A DNA stretch of 50,593 bases from JBPOJN01 sp052033505 (GCA_052033505.1 JBPOJN010000017.1:1-50593), one strand, 5' to 3'; numbered from the stretch's first letter, positions 32,748 through 41,616 are shown. The notes: generated by a model from the letters alone, not told the origin. A program made the numbers and translations.

Positions 32748-33503
32748 ATGAGTGATACCAATCTGAAACTCGACACCGACACCATCATTGAGGCGCGTCA
32801 GGCCATGAAGGAATATCAGATGGGTAAAGTGACCGTGAAAGCTCTGAAACAACTCGATCTGAAAGTACGACCCGAAGAGATGCTGTGCATTATGGGACCA
32901 TCCGGCAGCGGCAAATCGACCTTACTGAATCTTTTGGGACTTCTTGACTACCCGAGTTCCGGGGAAATTTTGCTGCACGGCACGCCGACGCATCAATTGC
33001 CTTATGAAAAGGCCGCGAAACTCCGCAGCCAATATTTGGGATTTATCTTTCAATCGTTCAATCTTTTTCCGATGCTGAATGCGTTCGAAAACATCGAATA
33101 TCCCCTGCTCTTTCTGCCGCTCAGCCAAAAAGAAAGACGAGACCGCGTGTGGGAAGCCTTGACCGACGTGCAGCTGCGCGAAGTGGCTCTTCACCGTCCC
33201 GACGAACTTTCGGGCGGACAACGCCAACGCGTTGCGATCGCGCGCTCGATCGTGACCCACCCTCTGCTCATCATCGCGGATGAACCGACGGCGAATCTCG
33301 ACAGCGAATCGGCCGAGAACGTCATGATGGTCATGCAGAAACTGAACAAGAACCGCAAAACGACGTTTATTTTTTCCACCCATGACCCGCGCGTGATCCA
33401 TCATTCGACCCGGATCGTGCGTTTAAGCGACGGAGCCATCCACAATGACCAACATTCTCAAGCGACTGTTACAGATCTCGCGTCAAAACGTTTTTCGAAA
33501 TAA
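32748..33503 (+). CDS. ABC transporter ATPase, MacB/LolD type
   Basis: The 251-residue ATPase has Walker A GPSGSGKST, Q-loop FQSFNLFP, signature LSGGQRQRVAIARS, Walker B LLIIADEPTANLD and the H-loop STHDP. It is of the type VII (MacB/LolD) class that powers transfer of lipoproteins, peptides or drugs using mechanical force rather than import. It overlaps the permease gene by 59 nt. No periplasmic adaptor or outer-membrane partner is next to it. Confidence 0.94.
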   Translation: MSDTNLKLDTDTIIEARQAMKEYQMGKVTVKALKQLDLKVRPEEMLCIMGPSGSGKSTLLNLLGLLDYPSSGEILLHGTPTHQLPYEKAAKLRSQYLGFIFQSFNLFPMLNAFENIEYPLLFLPLSQKERRDRVWEALTDVQLREVALHRPDELSGGQRQRVAIARSIVTHPLLIIADEPTANLDSESAENVMMVMQKLNKNRKTTFIFSTHDPRVIHHSTRIVRLSDGAIHNDQHSQATVTDLASKRFSK

Positions 33504-34725
33504 ACGCCGTACCGTCTTTACACTTTTGATCCTGACCATGGGCAGCACCGGATTAGTGTTGATCGGCGGGTTTTTCGGCGGGATGTCGGACAGTTTCCGC
33601 GAACAATACATCCACAGCCAGACAGGTCACATCATGATCAACGCTGAAGGCTACAACGCCAAAGGTGTCTCGGCGCCGTTCGATTATCTCCTGAAGCAAA
33701 CCGCGCGCGTGCGATCCCTCGTCTCTTCCGATCCTCACGTCTTATTCACGGTGCCGACTTTGAAGTTCGGGGGCATGGCGAGCACCGATAAAACCGGCAT
33801 GGCGATCATCGCCATCGGCGTCGATCCCGAAGGCGAAAAACGCATGGGCCAGCACAAATACGCGCCGAAAGTATCTCAAGGCGACCAAACCCTCTCGACG
33901 AACATCGTGGAAGGGCGCGGCCTCGATGCAAGTGATCCGGAAGGCGTGATCTTGGGCAAGGGTCTCTTGGACTCATTAGGACTTAAAGTCGGCGACACGT
34001 TCACGCTTATCACCACCCGCGAAGCCGGCGCCATCGACGGTTCACAATACAAAGTCAGAGGCGTCTTTCAGACGGTCATGAAAGACTTCGACGATCGCGG
34101 TCTCAAGATGAACATCGCCGCCGCGCAGAAGATATTGGGGTTTTCGGACGAGGTGCACAGCCTCTTAGTCGTTTTGAACGACACGAAAAACACGACTTCA
34201 TCGATCGAACGCATCGGACACATGCTTCAACACGAAGGTCTCAAAGCCGAATTGATCTCCTGGGAACAACAAGGTCTCATGTATCGCAATGCCAAGCTTC
34301 TCTTCGATAAGATTGAAAAGACCGTCAATATCATCATCGCAATCGTTTTTTTCTTCAGCATCGCGAACACGATCAATATGGCCATCTTCGAAAGAATGCG
34401 TGAGTTCGGTACGATGATGGCGATCGGCAACAACCGCTCGATCGTTTTCTCGGTGATCTTCCTCGAAGCTTTATTTTTGGGATTATTGGGTGCGGCCCTG
34501 GGCGCCCTTATCGGCTGCGGTCTGGCGGGCGTAATTTCCTCGTTCGGTATCGTCTTACCACCCCTGCCGAATTCCACGATTCCCTATACGGCTGCCATTC
34601 TGGTGGACGGATCGATGGTCGGAAGGACTTTTCTTTTGGCGCTTTTATCGACGGTTTTCGCGTCGATACTGCCCGCTTGGAGAGCCAGCCATCTTAAGAT
34701 CGTCGATGCCTTGGGCTATGTTTAA
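33445..34725 (+). CDS. ABC transporter permease, FtsX/MacB-like
   Basis: The 426-residue permease has an N-terminal helix (RRTVFTLLILTMGSTGLVLIG), a ~250-residue periplasmic domain, and three helices at the end (INIIIAIVFFFSIANTINMA; LEALFLGLLGAALGALIGCG; FLLALLSTVFASILPAWRAS). IFERMREFGTMMAIG is the coupling region typical of the LolC/FtsX family. Together with the ATPase it would extract or move lipoproteins or other envelope molecules; the substrate is not evident. An ACGGAG site precedes the ATG inside the ATPase gene. The stop is 2 nt from the end of convergent purH. Confidence 0.92.
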   Translation: MTNILKRLLQISRQNVFRNKRRTVFTLLILTMGSTGLVLIGGFFGGMSDSFREQYIHSQTGHIMINAEGYNAKGVSAPFDYLLKQTARVRSLVSSDPHVLFTVPTLKFGGMASTDKTGMAIIAIGVDPEGEKRMGQHKYAPKVSQGDQTLSTNIVEGRGLDASDPEGVILGKGLLDSLGLKVGDTFTLITTREAGAIDGSQYKVRGVFQTVMKDFDDRGLKMNIAAAQKILGFSDEVHSLLVVLNDTKNTTSSIERIGHMLQHEGLKAELISWEQQGLMYRNAKLLFDKIEKTVNIIIAIVFFFSIANTINMAIFERMREFGTMMAIGNNRSIVFSVIFLEALFLGLLGAALGALIGCGLAGVISSFGIVLPPLPNSTIPYTAAILVDGSMVGRTFLLALLSTVFASILPAWRASHLKIVDALGYV

Positions 34726-34727
34726 GA

Positions 34728-36350
34728 CTAATGCCGGAAATGCCGGACTTCCGTAAAGACCATCGCCATGCCGTGCTCGTCGCAAGCCTTGATGGACTCT
34801 TCGTCGCGTAAAGATCCGCCGGGTTGAATCACGGCTGCGACGCCCGCCCGAGCCGCTTCGTCGATGTTGTCGCGGAACGGGAAGAAAGCTTCCGACGCCA
34901 TGACCGAACCTTTAACCGGCACACGCGCCTTTAAAATACCTATCTTCGTCGAGTCCACGCGGCTGACCTGGCCGCCGCCGATACCGATCGTCTTCAGGAC
35001 GCCACCGTCACGGTTGGCGTAGAGCACGGCGTTGGATTTGATGTGACGGATGACCTTCCAGGCGAATTCCATGACATCCCATTCCGATTCGCTGGGCGCC
35101 CTTTTCGTAACGACTTTCGCGTCGCGGACGTCCACAGAAGCGAGATCTCTTTCTTGGACGAGCAAACCACCCATGACTTTCCGGAACGTACGGTCACCAA
35201 ACATGACGGTCTGTGTTTTGCGGTCCCAAATAGGGATTTCCATGAGGCGTAAGTTTTTCTTACCCTTCAAGATCCGAAGAGCCTCCTCATCGTAACCGGG
35301 AGCGACGACGCATTCGTAAAATTCTTTGATGATCTCGTTTGCAGTCGGCACGTCGATGACATTGTTGATCGCAATGATACCACCGAACGCGGACATCGGG
35401 TCACAATCGCGGGCAGCCACGAAGATTTCTTTCAGCGAATATTTCTCTTCCATACCTTCAAGGGGCGGCACGGCTTGTGCGATGCCACACGGTGTGGCGT
35501 GCTTGATGATGACGACGGCCGGCTGCGCGAATTCCTTGGCGGCTTCGAGCGCAGCGTCGAGATCGGCTAAGTTATTGTAAGACAGCTCTTTTCCATGAAG
35601 CTGGCGGGCGGCCGCGATGCAGGGCTCACCCGCGGCTTTTCTATCTTTCAAAAGGATCGAGGAAACGTCATGATAGAAAGCCGCGGTTTGATGGGGGTTT
35701 TCGCCGTAACGCAGGTCTTGCTTTTTGATTCCTTGATAATTGAACACGTCGGGATAACGCCCGTCTTTGCCGCCGGTCAGATAGTTTGCGATGGCGCCTT
35801 CGTAGCGCGACATGAGGACGAAGACTTTCTTCATGAGTCGGAAGCGCGTGTCTTCCGAAAGGTCGCCTTTTTTCATTTCCTCCAAAATCGGAATGTAATC
35901 CTCGGGGTCGACCACGACGGCTACGTCTTTCCAGTTTTTGGCCGCGGCGCGGATCATCGTAGGACCGCCGATGTCGATGTTTTCGATCGCCTCTTCCAGG
36001 CGTACGCCGGGCTTCGAGACGGTCTGTTCGAAGGGATAAAGATTCACCACGACGAGATCGATGGGTTGGATGCCTGAGTCTTGGATCTGCTTGAGATGGG
36101 TTTCGTTCGATCGGATAGCCAGAAGACCGCCGTGGATTTTCGGGTGCAACGTCTTCAGCCGGCCGTCCAGTATCTCGGGTTGGCCCGTGTACTCACTGAT
36201 TTCGACGACGGGAACGCCCGCTTCTTTTAAAAATTTCGCGGTACCGCCCGTTGAAAGGATTTCGATTTTCTGTGCCGCCAATCCTTCCGCAAATTCGAGA
36301 ATGCCGGTTTTATCCGAGATACTGATGAGGGCTCTTTTTATTTTTGGCAT
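34728..36350 (-). CDS. purH: Bifunctional AICAR transformylase/IMP cyclohydrolase
   Basis: PurH performs the last two steps of purine synthesis, using 10-formyl-THF. The 540-residue protein has the cyclohydrolase domain (residues 1-~200: ALISISDKTGILEF, LSTGGTAKFL, DGRLKTLHPKIHGG) and the transformylase domain (KQDLRYGENPHQTAAFY, VIIKHATPCGIA, SDAFFPFRDN-like ASEAFFPFRDN). It is full-length. It lies 12 nt after the mlaD stop, so it appears to be the last gene of an alr-mlaE-mlaF-mlaD-purH operon, an unusual grouping. Confidence 0.97.
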   Translation of the reverse strand: MPKIKRALISISDKTGILEFAEGLAAQKIEILSTGGTAKFLKEAGVPVVEISEYTGQPEILDGRLKTLHPKIHGGLLAIRSNETHLKQIQDSGIQPIDLVVVNLYPFEQTVSKPGVRLEEAIENIDIGGPTMIRAAAKNWKDVAVVVDPEDYIPILEEMKKGDLSEDTRFRLMKKVFVLMSRYEGAIANYLTGGKDGRYPDVFNYQGIKKQDLRYGENPHQTAAFYHDVSSILLKDRKAAGEPCIAAARQLHGKELSYNNLADLDAALEAAKEFAQPAVVIIKHATPCGIAQAVPPLEGMEEKYSLKEIFVAARDCDPMSAFGGIIAINNVIDVPTANEIIKEFYECVVAPGYDEEALRILKGKKNLRLMEIPIWDRKTQTVMFGDRTFRKVMGGLLVQERDLASVDVRDAKVVTKRAPSESEWDVMEFAWKVIRHIKSNAVLYANRDGGVLKTIGIGGGQVSRVDSTKIGILKARVPVKGSVMASEAFFPFRDNIDEAARAGVAAVIQPGGSLRDEESIKACDEHGMAMVFTEVRHFRH

Positions 36351-36362
36351 AAGATTTCCATA

Positions 36363-37718
36363 TTACCTTAAACTCGCCGCACCTAGAAGACTTTTAAGAT
36401 CGTTGTCGATAAGTTTAATGCCGGCGCCGAAAAACCAATCCGGATCCTGTTGGGTCGAGATGAAATCGTCTATTCCTGAGACAACGTAGAGATTTTTAGT
36501 AACGTTTACAGTGCCCATGGCCTTTAAATGAGGTCTTTCACCGCCATCGGTTCGGAAATCGAAGGCGGAGAACTCCACGCCTACGGGACCGTATTTATAG
36601 TCCAGTCCCACGCCGCCCCGCGATTCGATCAATCCGCCGCGCATGGTCAGATTATGGAAGGTCTTGGCGAGCTGGGCCGAGATCAAGAATTTATTTTTAT
36701 CGACGACACTTTCATCTGTAACCGTAGTGGTCGTTGTACCGCTTGAAGTCACGTTGGTCGTCGTGACTTTTTGAGTGGGAGAAGGGTTCGGATCGACGAC
36801 GAAATCGAGCAAAAACGCCTTGTCGGGCCTGGGCCGCATGGCGATGCCGACGTAATTTTTAAAATCCTTGGTCGTCCCCAAATATTCGGTGTGGTAACCC
36901 ACCTCGAACTGGAAGCGGTTCACGCCCCCTAAAGTCTCGCTCAAACCTTCAGCCGCGTTGCTGATGTTATCGGCCAGTTTTTCGTCGTTCAAGATCCGGC
37001 CCAGGCTACCGCGGCCTTCGTCGACTTTGCGTGTGATATTATCCAGCCTAGCCATCGTGTCCCGAAGCGATTCTTTGCGGTCCCGCATAAGTTCGGAAAG
37101 GTCTCCGGAAAATCCCCGGAGGTTCGCTACGATTTGATTGACGTTGGCTTGGTTCTGCACCGTCATTTCGGCCATTTTCTTGGTGAAAATTTCCATGTTG
37201 TGCAGAACGCGGTAAACCGGCGCCTGTTCGTCGTCCGCCAGCATTTTCTTGAGCGACCCGGTGATTTCCTTCACGTCGGAAGCGATCTGCCCCAAGTCGA
37301 CGTAAGGATTCACCGCGTGGATTTGCTGGCCTTCGCCCAAGACGCCCGTTTCCAGGTCACCGGGCTTCAAATCGACGTAAGTCTCGCCCAAGAATCCCTT
37401 CGTGCGCACTTGAGCTTGGGCGTTGGCACCTAATTTTACGACGTCCCGAAGCCTGAGTCTGGCTTTGGCGCGTTTGCCTTCGAAGAGTTCCAAGTGATCG
37501 ATGTAACCGACCTGGATACCCGCCACTTCGACCGGAGTCTTACGCGTCAAGCCTTCCGCGGAATCGATGACGACCATGACCGTGTAATCGCCTCCGTCGA
37601 AAAAACCGCGGTCCCCCACGCGCAAAGTGGCGTAGACGACGATCGCGAGCGCTATAACCGCGAAGAGTCCGACGCGGAATTCACGGGAAAAAGATTTCGC
37701 GGGAATATTCTCGCTCAC
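36363..37718 (-). CDS. mlaD: MlaD-type MCE protein with long C-terminal beta domain
   Basis: MlaD proteins are the substrate-binding hexamers of a phospholipid-transport ABC system between the two membranes. This 451-residue version has one N-terminal helix (VGLFAVIALAIVVYATLRV), an MCE domain (~43-120, VEVAGIQVGYIDHLEL, TKGFLGETYVDL), a helical stretch (~135-260), and then a ~190-residue strand-rich end (RFQFEVGYHTEYLG, KFLISAQLAKTFHNL, PDWFFGAGIKLIDND) with the look of an outer-membrane barrel or amphipathic β domain, containing a threonine-rich TTTNVTSSGTTTTTVT loop. E. coli MlaD is about 183 residues, so the end is an addition. The GTG start (37718) overlaps mlaF by 4 nt. Confidence 0.9.
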   Translation of the reverse strand: MSENIPAKSFSREFRVGLFAVIALAIVVYATLRVGDRGFFDGGDYTVMVVIDSAEGLTRKTPVEVAGIQVGYIDHLELFEGKRAKARLRLRDVVKLGANAQAQVRTKGFLGETYVDLKPGDLETGVLGEGQQIHAVNPYVDLGQIASDVKEITGSLKKMLADDEQAPVYRVLHNMEIFTKKMAEMTVQNQANVNQIVANLRGFSGDLSELMRDRKESLRDTMARLDNITRKVDEGRGSLGRILNDEKLADNISNAAEGLSETLGGVNRFQFEVGYHTEYLGTTKDFKNYVGIAMRPRPDKAFLLDFVVDPNPSPTQKVTTTNVTSSGTTTTTVTDESVVDKNKFLISAQLAKTFHNLTMRGGLIESRGGVGLDYKYGPVGVEFSAFDFRTDGGERPHLKAMGTVNVTKNLYVVSGIDDFISTQQDPDWFFGAGIKLIDNDLKSLLGAASLR

Positions 37719-38467
37719 GCGTCCCCTCGCCTCTCCAAAAATTTCCTCACGAAAGGATGTGGATTTTTGCGCAATTCTTCGGGAGTGCCCCGAGCGACGA
37801 TGCGGCCTTCATAGAGCATGGCCACGAAATCGGCGATTTGGAATGTGGATTCAATGTCGTGACTGATCACGACGGAAGTCACTTCGAGTTTTTTCTGGGT
37901 ATCCTGAATCAAGCGATTGATCGTGTCCGTCATCAGCGGATCCAAGCCGGTCGTGGGTTCGTCGTAGAGAATGATGGCGGGTTTTAGGGCAAGGGCTCGG
38001 GCAAGTCCAACCCTTTTTCGCATGCCGCCGGACAATTCGGACGGCATTTTTCCAAGCGCTTCCGAAAGACCAACTTGCTTCAGTCTCTCTACGACTTTTT
38101 GGTGCGTTTCTTCGGCGGAGAGCTTCATATGTTCCTTGATGGGAAACGCCACGTTCTCTTCTACGGTCAAAGAATCAAAGAGAGCTGCGTTTTGGAACAG
38201 CATCCCGAATTTTTTTCTAAATTCATTACGGTCTTTTTCGGACAGACTCCAGGGATCGACGCCGTCAACCAATACTTGGCCACGGTCCGGACGCAGAAGG
38301 GCCAGTATGTGCTTCAATAAAACGGACTTTCCCGTGCCGCTGGGCCCTAAGATCACTGAAAGTTTTCCGCGTGGAATCTCAAGATCGATGCCGGCCAATA
38401 CTTCCTGGTCGCCGAAACTTTTATGAACGTCTTTGAATTGAATGCAGGAAGTTTCCGTAGCAGTCAT
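37715..38467 (-). CDS. mlaF: Mla ABC transporter ATPase
   Basis: The 250-residue ATPase of the phospholipid transporter has Walker A GPSGTGKSVLLKH, LFQNAALFDSLTVEENVAFP, signature LSGGMRKRVGLARA, Walker B IILYDEPTTGLDP and the H-loop SHDIE. The GMRKRV form is characteristic of MlaF. ATG 38467 overlaps the mlaE stop (ATGA). The upstream ATG at 38614 would add 49 residues of out-of-frame mlaE and is rejected. Confidence 0.95.
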   Translation of the reverse strand: MTATETSCIQFKDVHKSFGDQEVLAGIDLEIPRGKLSVILGPSGTGKSVLLKHILALLRPDRGQVLVDGVDPWSLSEKDRNEFRKKFGMLFQNAALFDSLTVEENVAFPIKEHMKLSAEETHQKVVERLKQVGLSEALGKMPSELSGGMRKRVGLARALALKPAIILYDEPTTGLDPLMTDTINRLIQDTQKKLEVTSVVISHDIESTFQIADFVAMLYEGRIVARGTPEELRKNPHPFVRKFLERRGDA

Positions 38468-39294
38468 GGTCCGTCCCCGGGAAAGAGAGCCAAGATCCAA
38501 GAGGTCAGAAAATAATCCACGATGAGAATCATGACCGAAGAAATCACCACGGCTTCCGTCGTGGCGCGTCCGACGCCTTCCGCTCCACCGTGCGTGCGGT
38601 AACCGCGATGGCAACTCACCAAGGAAAGCATAAATCCGAAAACAGCGGCCTTTACGAGCCCACCCAGGAAATCATCCGCGTCGACGTAATATGTCAGTTT
38701 TTGCGTGAAGGTGATCGCATCGATATGGAGAAGATGCACCGCGATTACATAAGCGCTCACAACTCCCATGTAGCTAAAAATAGCCGCCAGCAGCGGTGCC
38801 ATGAGGGTCGTGGCGATCACGCGCGGTACGACCAAGAAATGCAAGGGATGGATCGCCATGCTCTGCAGCGCGTCCACCTGTTCCGTCACCTTCATCGTAC
38901 CGATCTGGGCTGCCATCGCGGATCCGGCACGTGCGGCTATCATGAGGGCGGTAAAAACCGGCCCTATTTCACGCGTCAGCGCGAGTCCCACGGTCGTACC
39001 TACGAAGGCCTCGGCTTTGAATTGACGAAAGGCGTACCCAGTCTGCAAGGCGAAGACCATGCCGGTAAAAACCCCTGTCAATGCGATGATTGGAAGAGAT
39101 TTTACGCCGATGAATTCAAGCTGCTGCAGAAAGACATCGCGCCGGAAAGGACGAGCCGGAAACCAGCGGCAGACGTCTTTGGCGAAAACCAAAAACTCAC
39201 CGATTTCACGGATAGGCATTAATAAAGCGGCGCCGATTTTTTCGACGAAGCCCACACCGAGACGGAGGATTTTACTGTCAGCCAATGAAGACAC
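38464..39294 (-). CDS. mlaE: Mla ABC transporter permease
   Basis: The ~276-residue permease has the MlaE core (LTGVFTGMVFALQTGYAFRQ, LTREIGPVFTALMIAARAGSAMAAQIGTMKV, EQVDALQSMAIHP, VSCHRGYRTHGGAEGVGRATTEAVV). I prefer GTG 39294 because an AGAGGG site lies six bases before it; the ATG at 39330 adds 12 residues and overlaps alr by 53 nt instead of 17. Its upstream neighbour is alr and downstream are mlaF and mlaD. Confidence 0.93.
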   Translation of the reverse strand: MSSLADSKILRLGVGFVEKIGAALLMPIREIGEFLVFAKDVCRWFPARPFRRDVFLQQLEFIGVKSLPIIALTGVFTGMVFALQTGYAFRQFKAEAFVGTTVGLALTREIGPVFTALMIAARAGSAMAAQIGTMKVTEQVDALQSMAIHPLHFLVVPRVIATTLMAPLLAAIFSYMGVVSAYVIAVHLLHIDAITFTQKLTYYVDADDFLGGLVKAAVFGFMLSLVSCHRGYRTHGGAEGVGRATTEAVVISSVMILIVDYFLTSWILALFPGDGP

Positions 39295-40414
39295 GTTCCA
39301 CCCTCTCTGAAATACGGCAGAAAATTTCATAAGTGATGGTCTGCGCCATGGAAGCTAAGTCCTGCGCCGTAATCTGTTTATTTCCCTGGCGGCCGATCAA
39401 TATGACTTCGTCCCCTATTTTCGCGCCGGGGACATTGGTCAAATCGATCATCGTCAAATCCATACAGACGATTCCGCGGACAGGAGCTTTGCGGCCTTTC
39501 ACCAAAACTTGCGCCCGATTCGACAAGAGTCTCGGATACCCATCCGCATAACCGACCGGCAGGACGCCGATGCGCGAACTCCTTTTCGTCGTAAACGTGC
39601 GGTTATACCCGATCTTCGTGCCTGGAGGGACGGACTTAAGCGACAAAAGCCGCGTCGACCATGTCAGCACCGGCTGCAGCCGAAAGATTTTCTTCGATTT
39701 TTCGGATTTCTCTGATTTCAACGAAGGATAGGCTCCGTATAAAGCGATACCTAACCGCGCCATACGCTGAGGCCCACCCCCAAGATTCCTATCGAGACTC
39801 GCCTGGCTATTGGCCAAATGAAACACAGCCTCTCCGAAAAAAGACACGAAGGTTTTTTCGCAGGACGCGAATACGCGCGCTTGTTTTTGGGTAAATGCCG
39901 GATCGCTGGCTTCCGCCAAATGAGTTAACAAACCAACGGGTTTAAGGTTCTTAAGGGAAGAGATTCTGCGGCAGAAGTCGAGGAACTCGCCGGGCAAGAC
40001 GCCCAATCGCGTCATGCCGGTGTCTACTTTAAGATGCACATCAACTTTTCGTTGTAAGCGACGTGCATGTGCATCGAGCTTACGTGCCGAAGCTTCATCG
40101 TAAATCACCGGCGTCAGATTGAATTTCAAAATATCCGCGACCGCATCATCTAAATAGCCCAACAATGTCAAAATCGGACTCTTTATTCCGGCTTCGCGCA
40201 AACGCACGCCTTCGTCGATCGTCCCGACACCGAACGCATCGCAGCCCTCTTTTTCCAAGGCGCGTGCGACGGCGACGGCTCCGTGGCCATAAGCATTTGA
40301 TTTGACGACACAGAGCGTTTTGACGTCCTTCGGCAGACGTCGTTTCAGAACGCGGAAATTATGTCTAAGGGCTTTAAGGTCGATGGTAACGGAAGTCGGC
40401 GTGATTCGTTTCAT
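39278..40414 (-). CDS. alr: Alanine racemase
   Basis: Alr converts L-alanine to D-alanine for peptidoglycan. The 378-residue protein has PLP-binding Lys38 (VVKSNAYGHGAV), the substrate loop VDTGMTRLGV, and the second catalytic base tyrosine in KIGYNRTF, with the C-terminal β domain (VPVGYADGYPR-like VLPVGYADGYPR, VRGIVCMDLTMIDLT). A lysine/serine-rich spacer (SLKSEKSEKSKK) lies between the domains. It heads the alr-mla-purH operon with a promoter that overlaps the start of the divergent hydrolase gene. Confidence 0.96.
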   Translation of the reverse strand: MKRITPTSVTIDLKALRHNFRVLKRRLPKDVKTLCVVKSNAYGHGAVAVARALEKEGCDAFGVGTIDEGVRLREAGIKSPILTLLGYLDDAVADILKFNLTPVIYDEASARKLDAHARRLQRKVDVHLKVDTGMTRLGVLPGEFLDFCRRISSLKNLKPVGLLTHLAEASDPAFTQKQARVFASCEKTFVSFFGEAVFHLANSQASLDRNLGGGPQRMARLGIALYGAYPSLKSEKSEKSKKIFRLQPVLTWSTRLLSLKSVPPGTKIGYNRTFTTKRSSRIGVLPVGYADGYPRLLSNRAQVLVKGRKAPVRGIVCMDLTMIDLTNVPGAKIGDEVILIGRQGNKQITAQDLASMAQTITYEIFCRISERVERVFIG

Positions 40415-40439
40415 GAAGTTCTTGCAGATGAATTCTTTT

Positions 40440-40467
40440 GGTATAGGCTCCGCGAACTTTATGTCAA
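40440..40467 (-). promoter_or_regulatory. Promoter of the alr-mla-purH operon
   Basis: TTGACA (40462-40467) and TATACC (40440-40445) are 16 nt apart on the minus strand, giving about 20 nt of leader before alr. The -35 box overlaps the likely ATG (40461) of the divergent hydrolase gene. The plus strand of the -10 region also reads TATAGG (40442-40447), 13 nt before that ATG, so the site may fire in both directions. Confidence 0.5.
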
Positions 40468-41243
40468 CGGAGATGTCGACGCAGATCGCACCGGGACCGG
40501 CTCACGGAACCGAAATCACCTGGCTCGGACACGCGACCGTCATGATCCGCAGGAACGGCCGAACGATCATGACGGATCCGGTTTTCAGTAACCGCGTCTT
40601 GCTCGTGAAACGCCGCAAACCCTTCCCTTTGGCTTTAAATCAAGTCCCGAACCCCGACGCCGTTTTCATTTCCCACGCGCATTACGATCATCTGGACTTG
40701 CACACGCTTAAATATTTCGATTGTAAAACCGTTATTGTCACACCGCGAGGCTTAGGCCGCTTGATTTCCAAGTTCGTCAAAAATCCAATCGTTGAAATCT
40801 CCACCGGCTCCCAGGCCGAAATTTTTCCAGGACTGAAGACGACCACCTTCGCGGTCAATCACAGCAGCTTCCGCTTGAGCGGCCTGACTTATCGCGGCTG
40901 TCACGGCTATTGGATCGATTGGGACGGCACGAAAATTTTCTTTCCGGGGGATACGGGTTATCGCGATTTTTCGAGATTCCAAGGCGCTGACGTGGCCTTA
41001 CTCCCGATCGGCCCTTGTGAGCCCAAGTGGTTCATGAAGCCGAGGCACTTGGATCCGGAAGATGCGCTCCGTGTTTTTCAGGAGATCAATGCCCAGCGCA
41101 TGATCCCCATCCATTGGGGCACTTTTAAACTCGGCTTGGATCCCGCCGATCAGCCGATGCACACGCTTAAGGGCTTACTCTCCCAAAAAAATCTTCACGA
41201 TCGAGTCCCAATCCTGGCACCGGGACAAGTTCTGAAAATCTGA
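40461..41243 (+). CDS. Metallo-beta-lactamase-fold hydrolase (NAPE-PLD/UlaG-like, COG2220)
   Basis: The ~260-residue protein has ITWLGHATVMI, TDPVFSNRV, the zinc motif SHAHYDHLD, AVNHSSFR, FFPGDTGYRDF and the last ligand in PIHWGTFKLG. This set is typical of COG2220 hydrolases related to N-acyl-phosphatidylethanolamine phospholipase D. The substrate is uncertain; a lipid or lactone is plausible. ATG 40461 is chosen as the closest start to the fold that also fits a TATAGG box 13 nt upstream. An ATG at 40302 lies deep in alr antisense sequence and is unlikely. No signal peptide is seen. Confidence 0.85.
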   Translation: MSTEMSTQIAPGPAHGTEITWLGHATVMIRRNGRTIMTDPVFSNRVLLVKRRKPFPLALNQVPNPDAVFISHAHYDHLDLHTLKYFDCKTVIVTPRGLGRLISKFVKNPIVEISTGSQAEIFPGLKTTTFAVNHSSFRLSGLTYRGCHGYWIDWDGTKIFFPGDTGYRDFSRFQGADVALLPIGPCEPKWFMKPRHLDPEDALRVFQEINAQRMIPIHWGTFKLGLDPADQPMHTLKGLLSQKNLHDRVPILAPGQVLKI

Positions 41244-41307
41244 ACTTCTTCGAAACTGCCAAACTTCCGATTGATCTTTCTATTTCCGCTGACGTAATCC
41301 CTTCCCT

Positions 41308-41413
41308 GAAGTCAGGGGTGTCCTCCTTCTCTAAAATAAAGGAGGGCTGAGACGGATCACGAGGATCCGAACCCTACAAACCTGATCCCGGTCATGCGGG
41401 CGGAGGGAGACTC
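41308..41413 (+). ncRNA. TPP riboswitch (THI element)
   Basis: The conserved thiamine pyrophosphate aptamer is read directly: AGGGGTG, a long P3 hairpin (TCCTCCTT with AAGGAGG), GGCTGAGA, ACCCTACAAACCTGATC, the CCGG/CGGG hairpin around GTCATGC, and CGGAGGGAG. The closing AGTC/GACT helix lies directly against the thiS ribosome site (GGAGGG, 41402-41407), and there is no run of T residues, so thiamine pyrophosphate should block translation rather than end transcription. Confidence 0.93.
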
Positions 41414-41415
41414 AA

Positions 41416-41616
41416 GTGATTACGGTTCACATCAACGGAGAAGATCGTACCTTCGAGCAGGCTCTGACCGTCGCCCAATTGATCCAAAATATTCAAATCG
41501 CCCCGTCTGTCGCCGTCGCGGTAAATTCCGAAATCGTCCCCCGCTCCGAGTTCACGACGTTCACGGTCGCGCATAATGACTGGGTGGAAATCGTTCAAGC
41601 GGTCGGTGGAGGATAA
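41416..41616 (+). CDS. thiS: Thiamine biosynthesis sulfur carrier ThiS
   Basis: ThiS carries sulfur as a C-terminal thiocarboxylate to the thiazole synthase. The 66-residue ubiquitin-like protein begins MITVHINGED and ends VGGG, with the required diglycine. The start is GTG 41416, placed 8 nt after the GGAGGG ribosome site that forms the end of the riboswitch; a longer in-frame ATG (41394) lies inside the aptamer of another frame and is rejected. No thiF adenylating enzyme is beside it. Confidence 0.93.
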   Translation: MITVHINGEDRTFEQALTVAQLIQNIQIAPSVAVAVNSEIVPRSEFTTFTVAHNDWVEIVQAVGGG

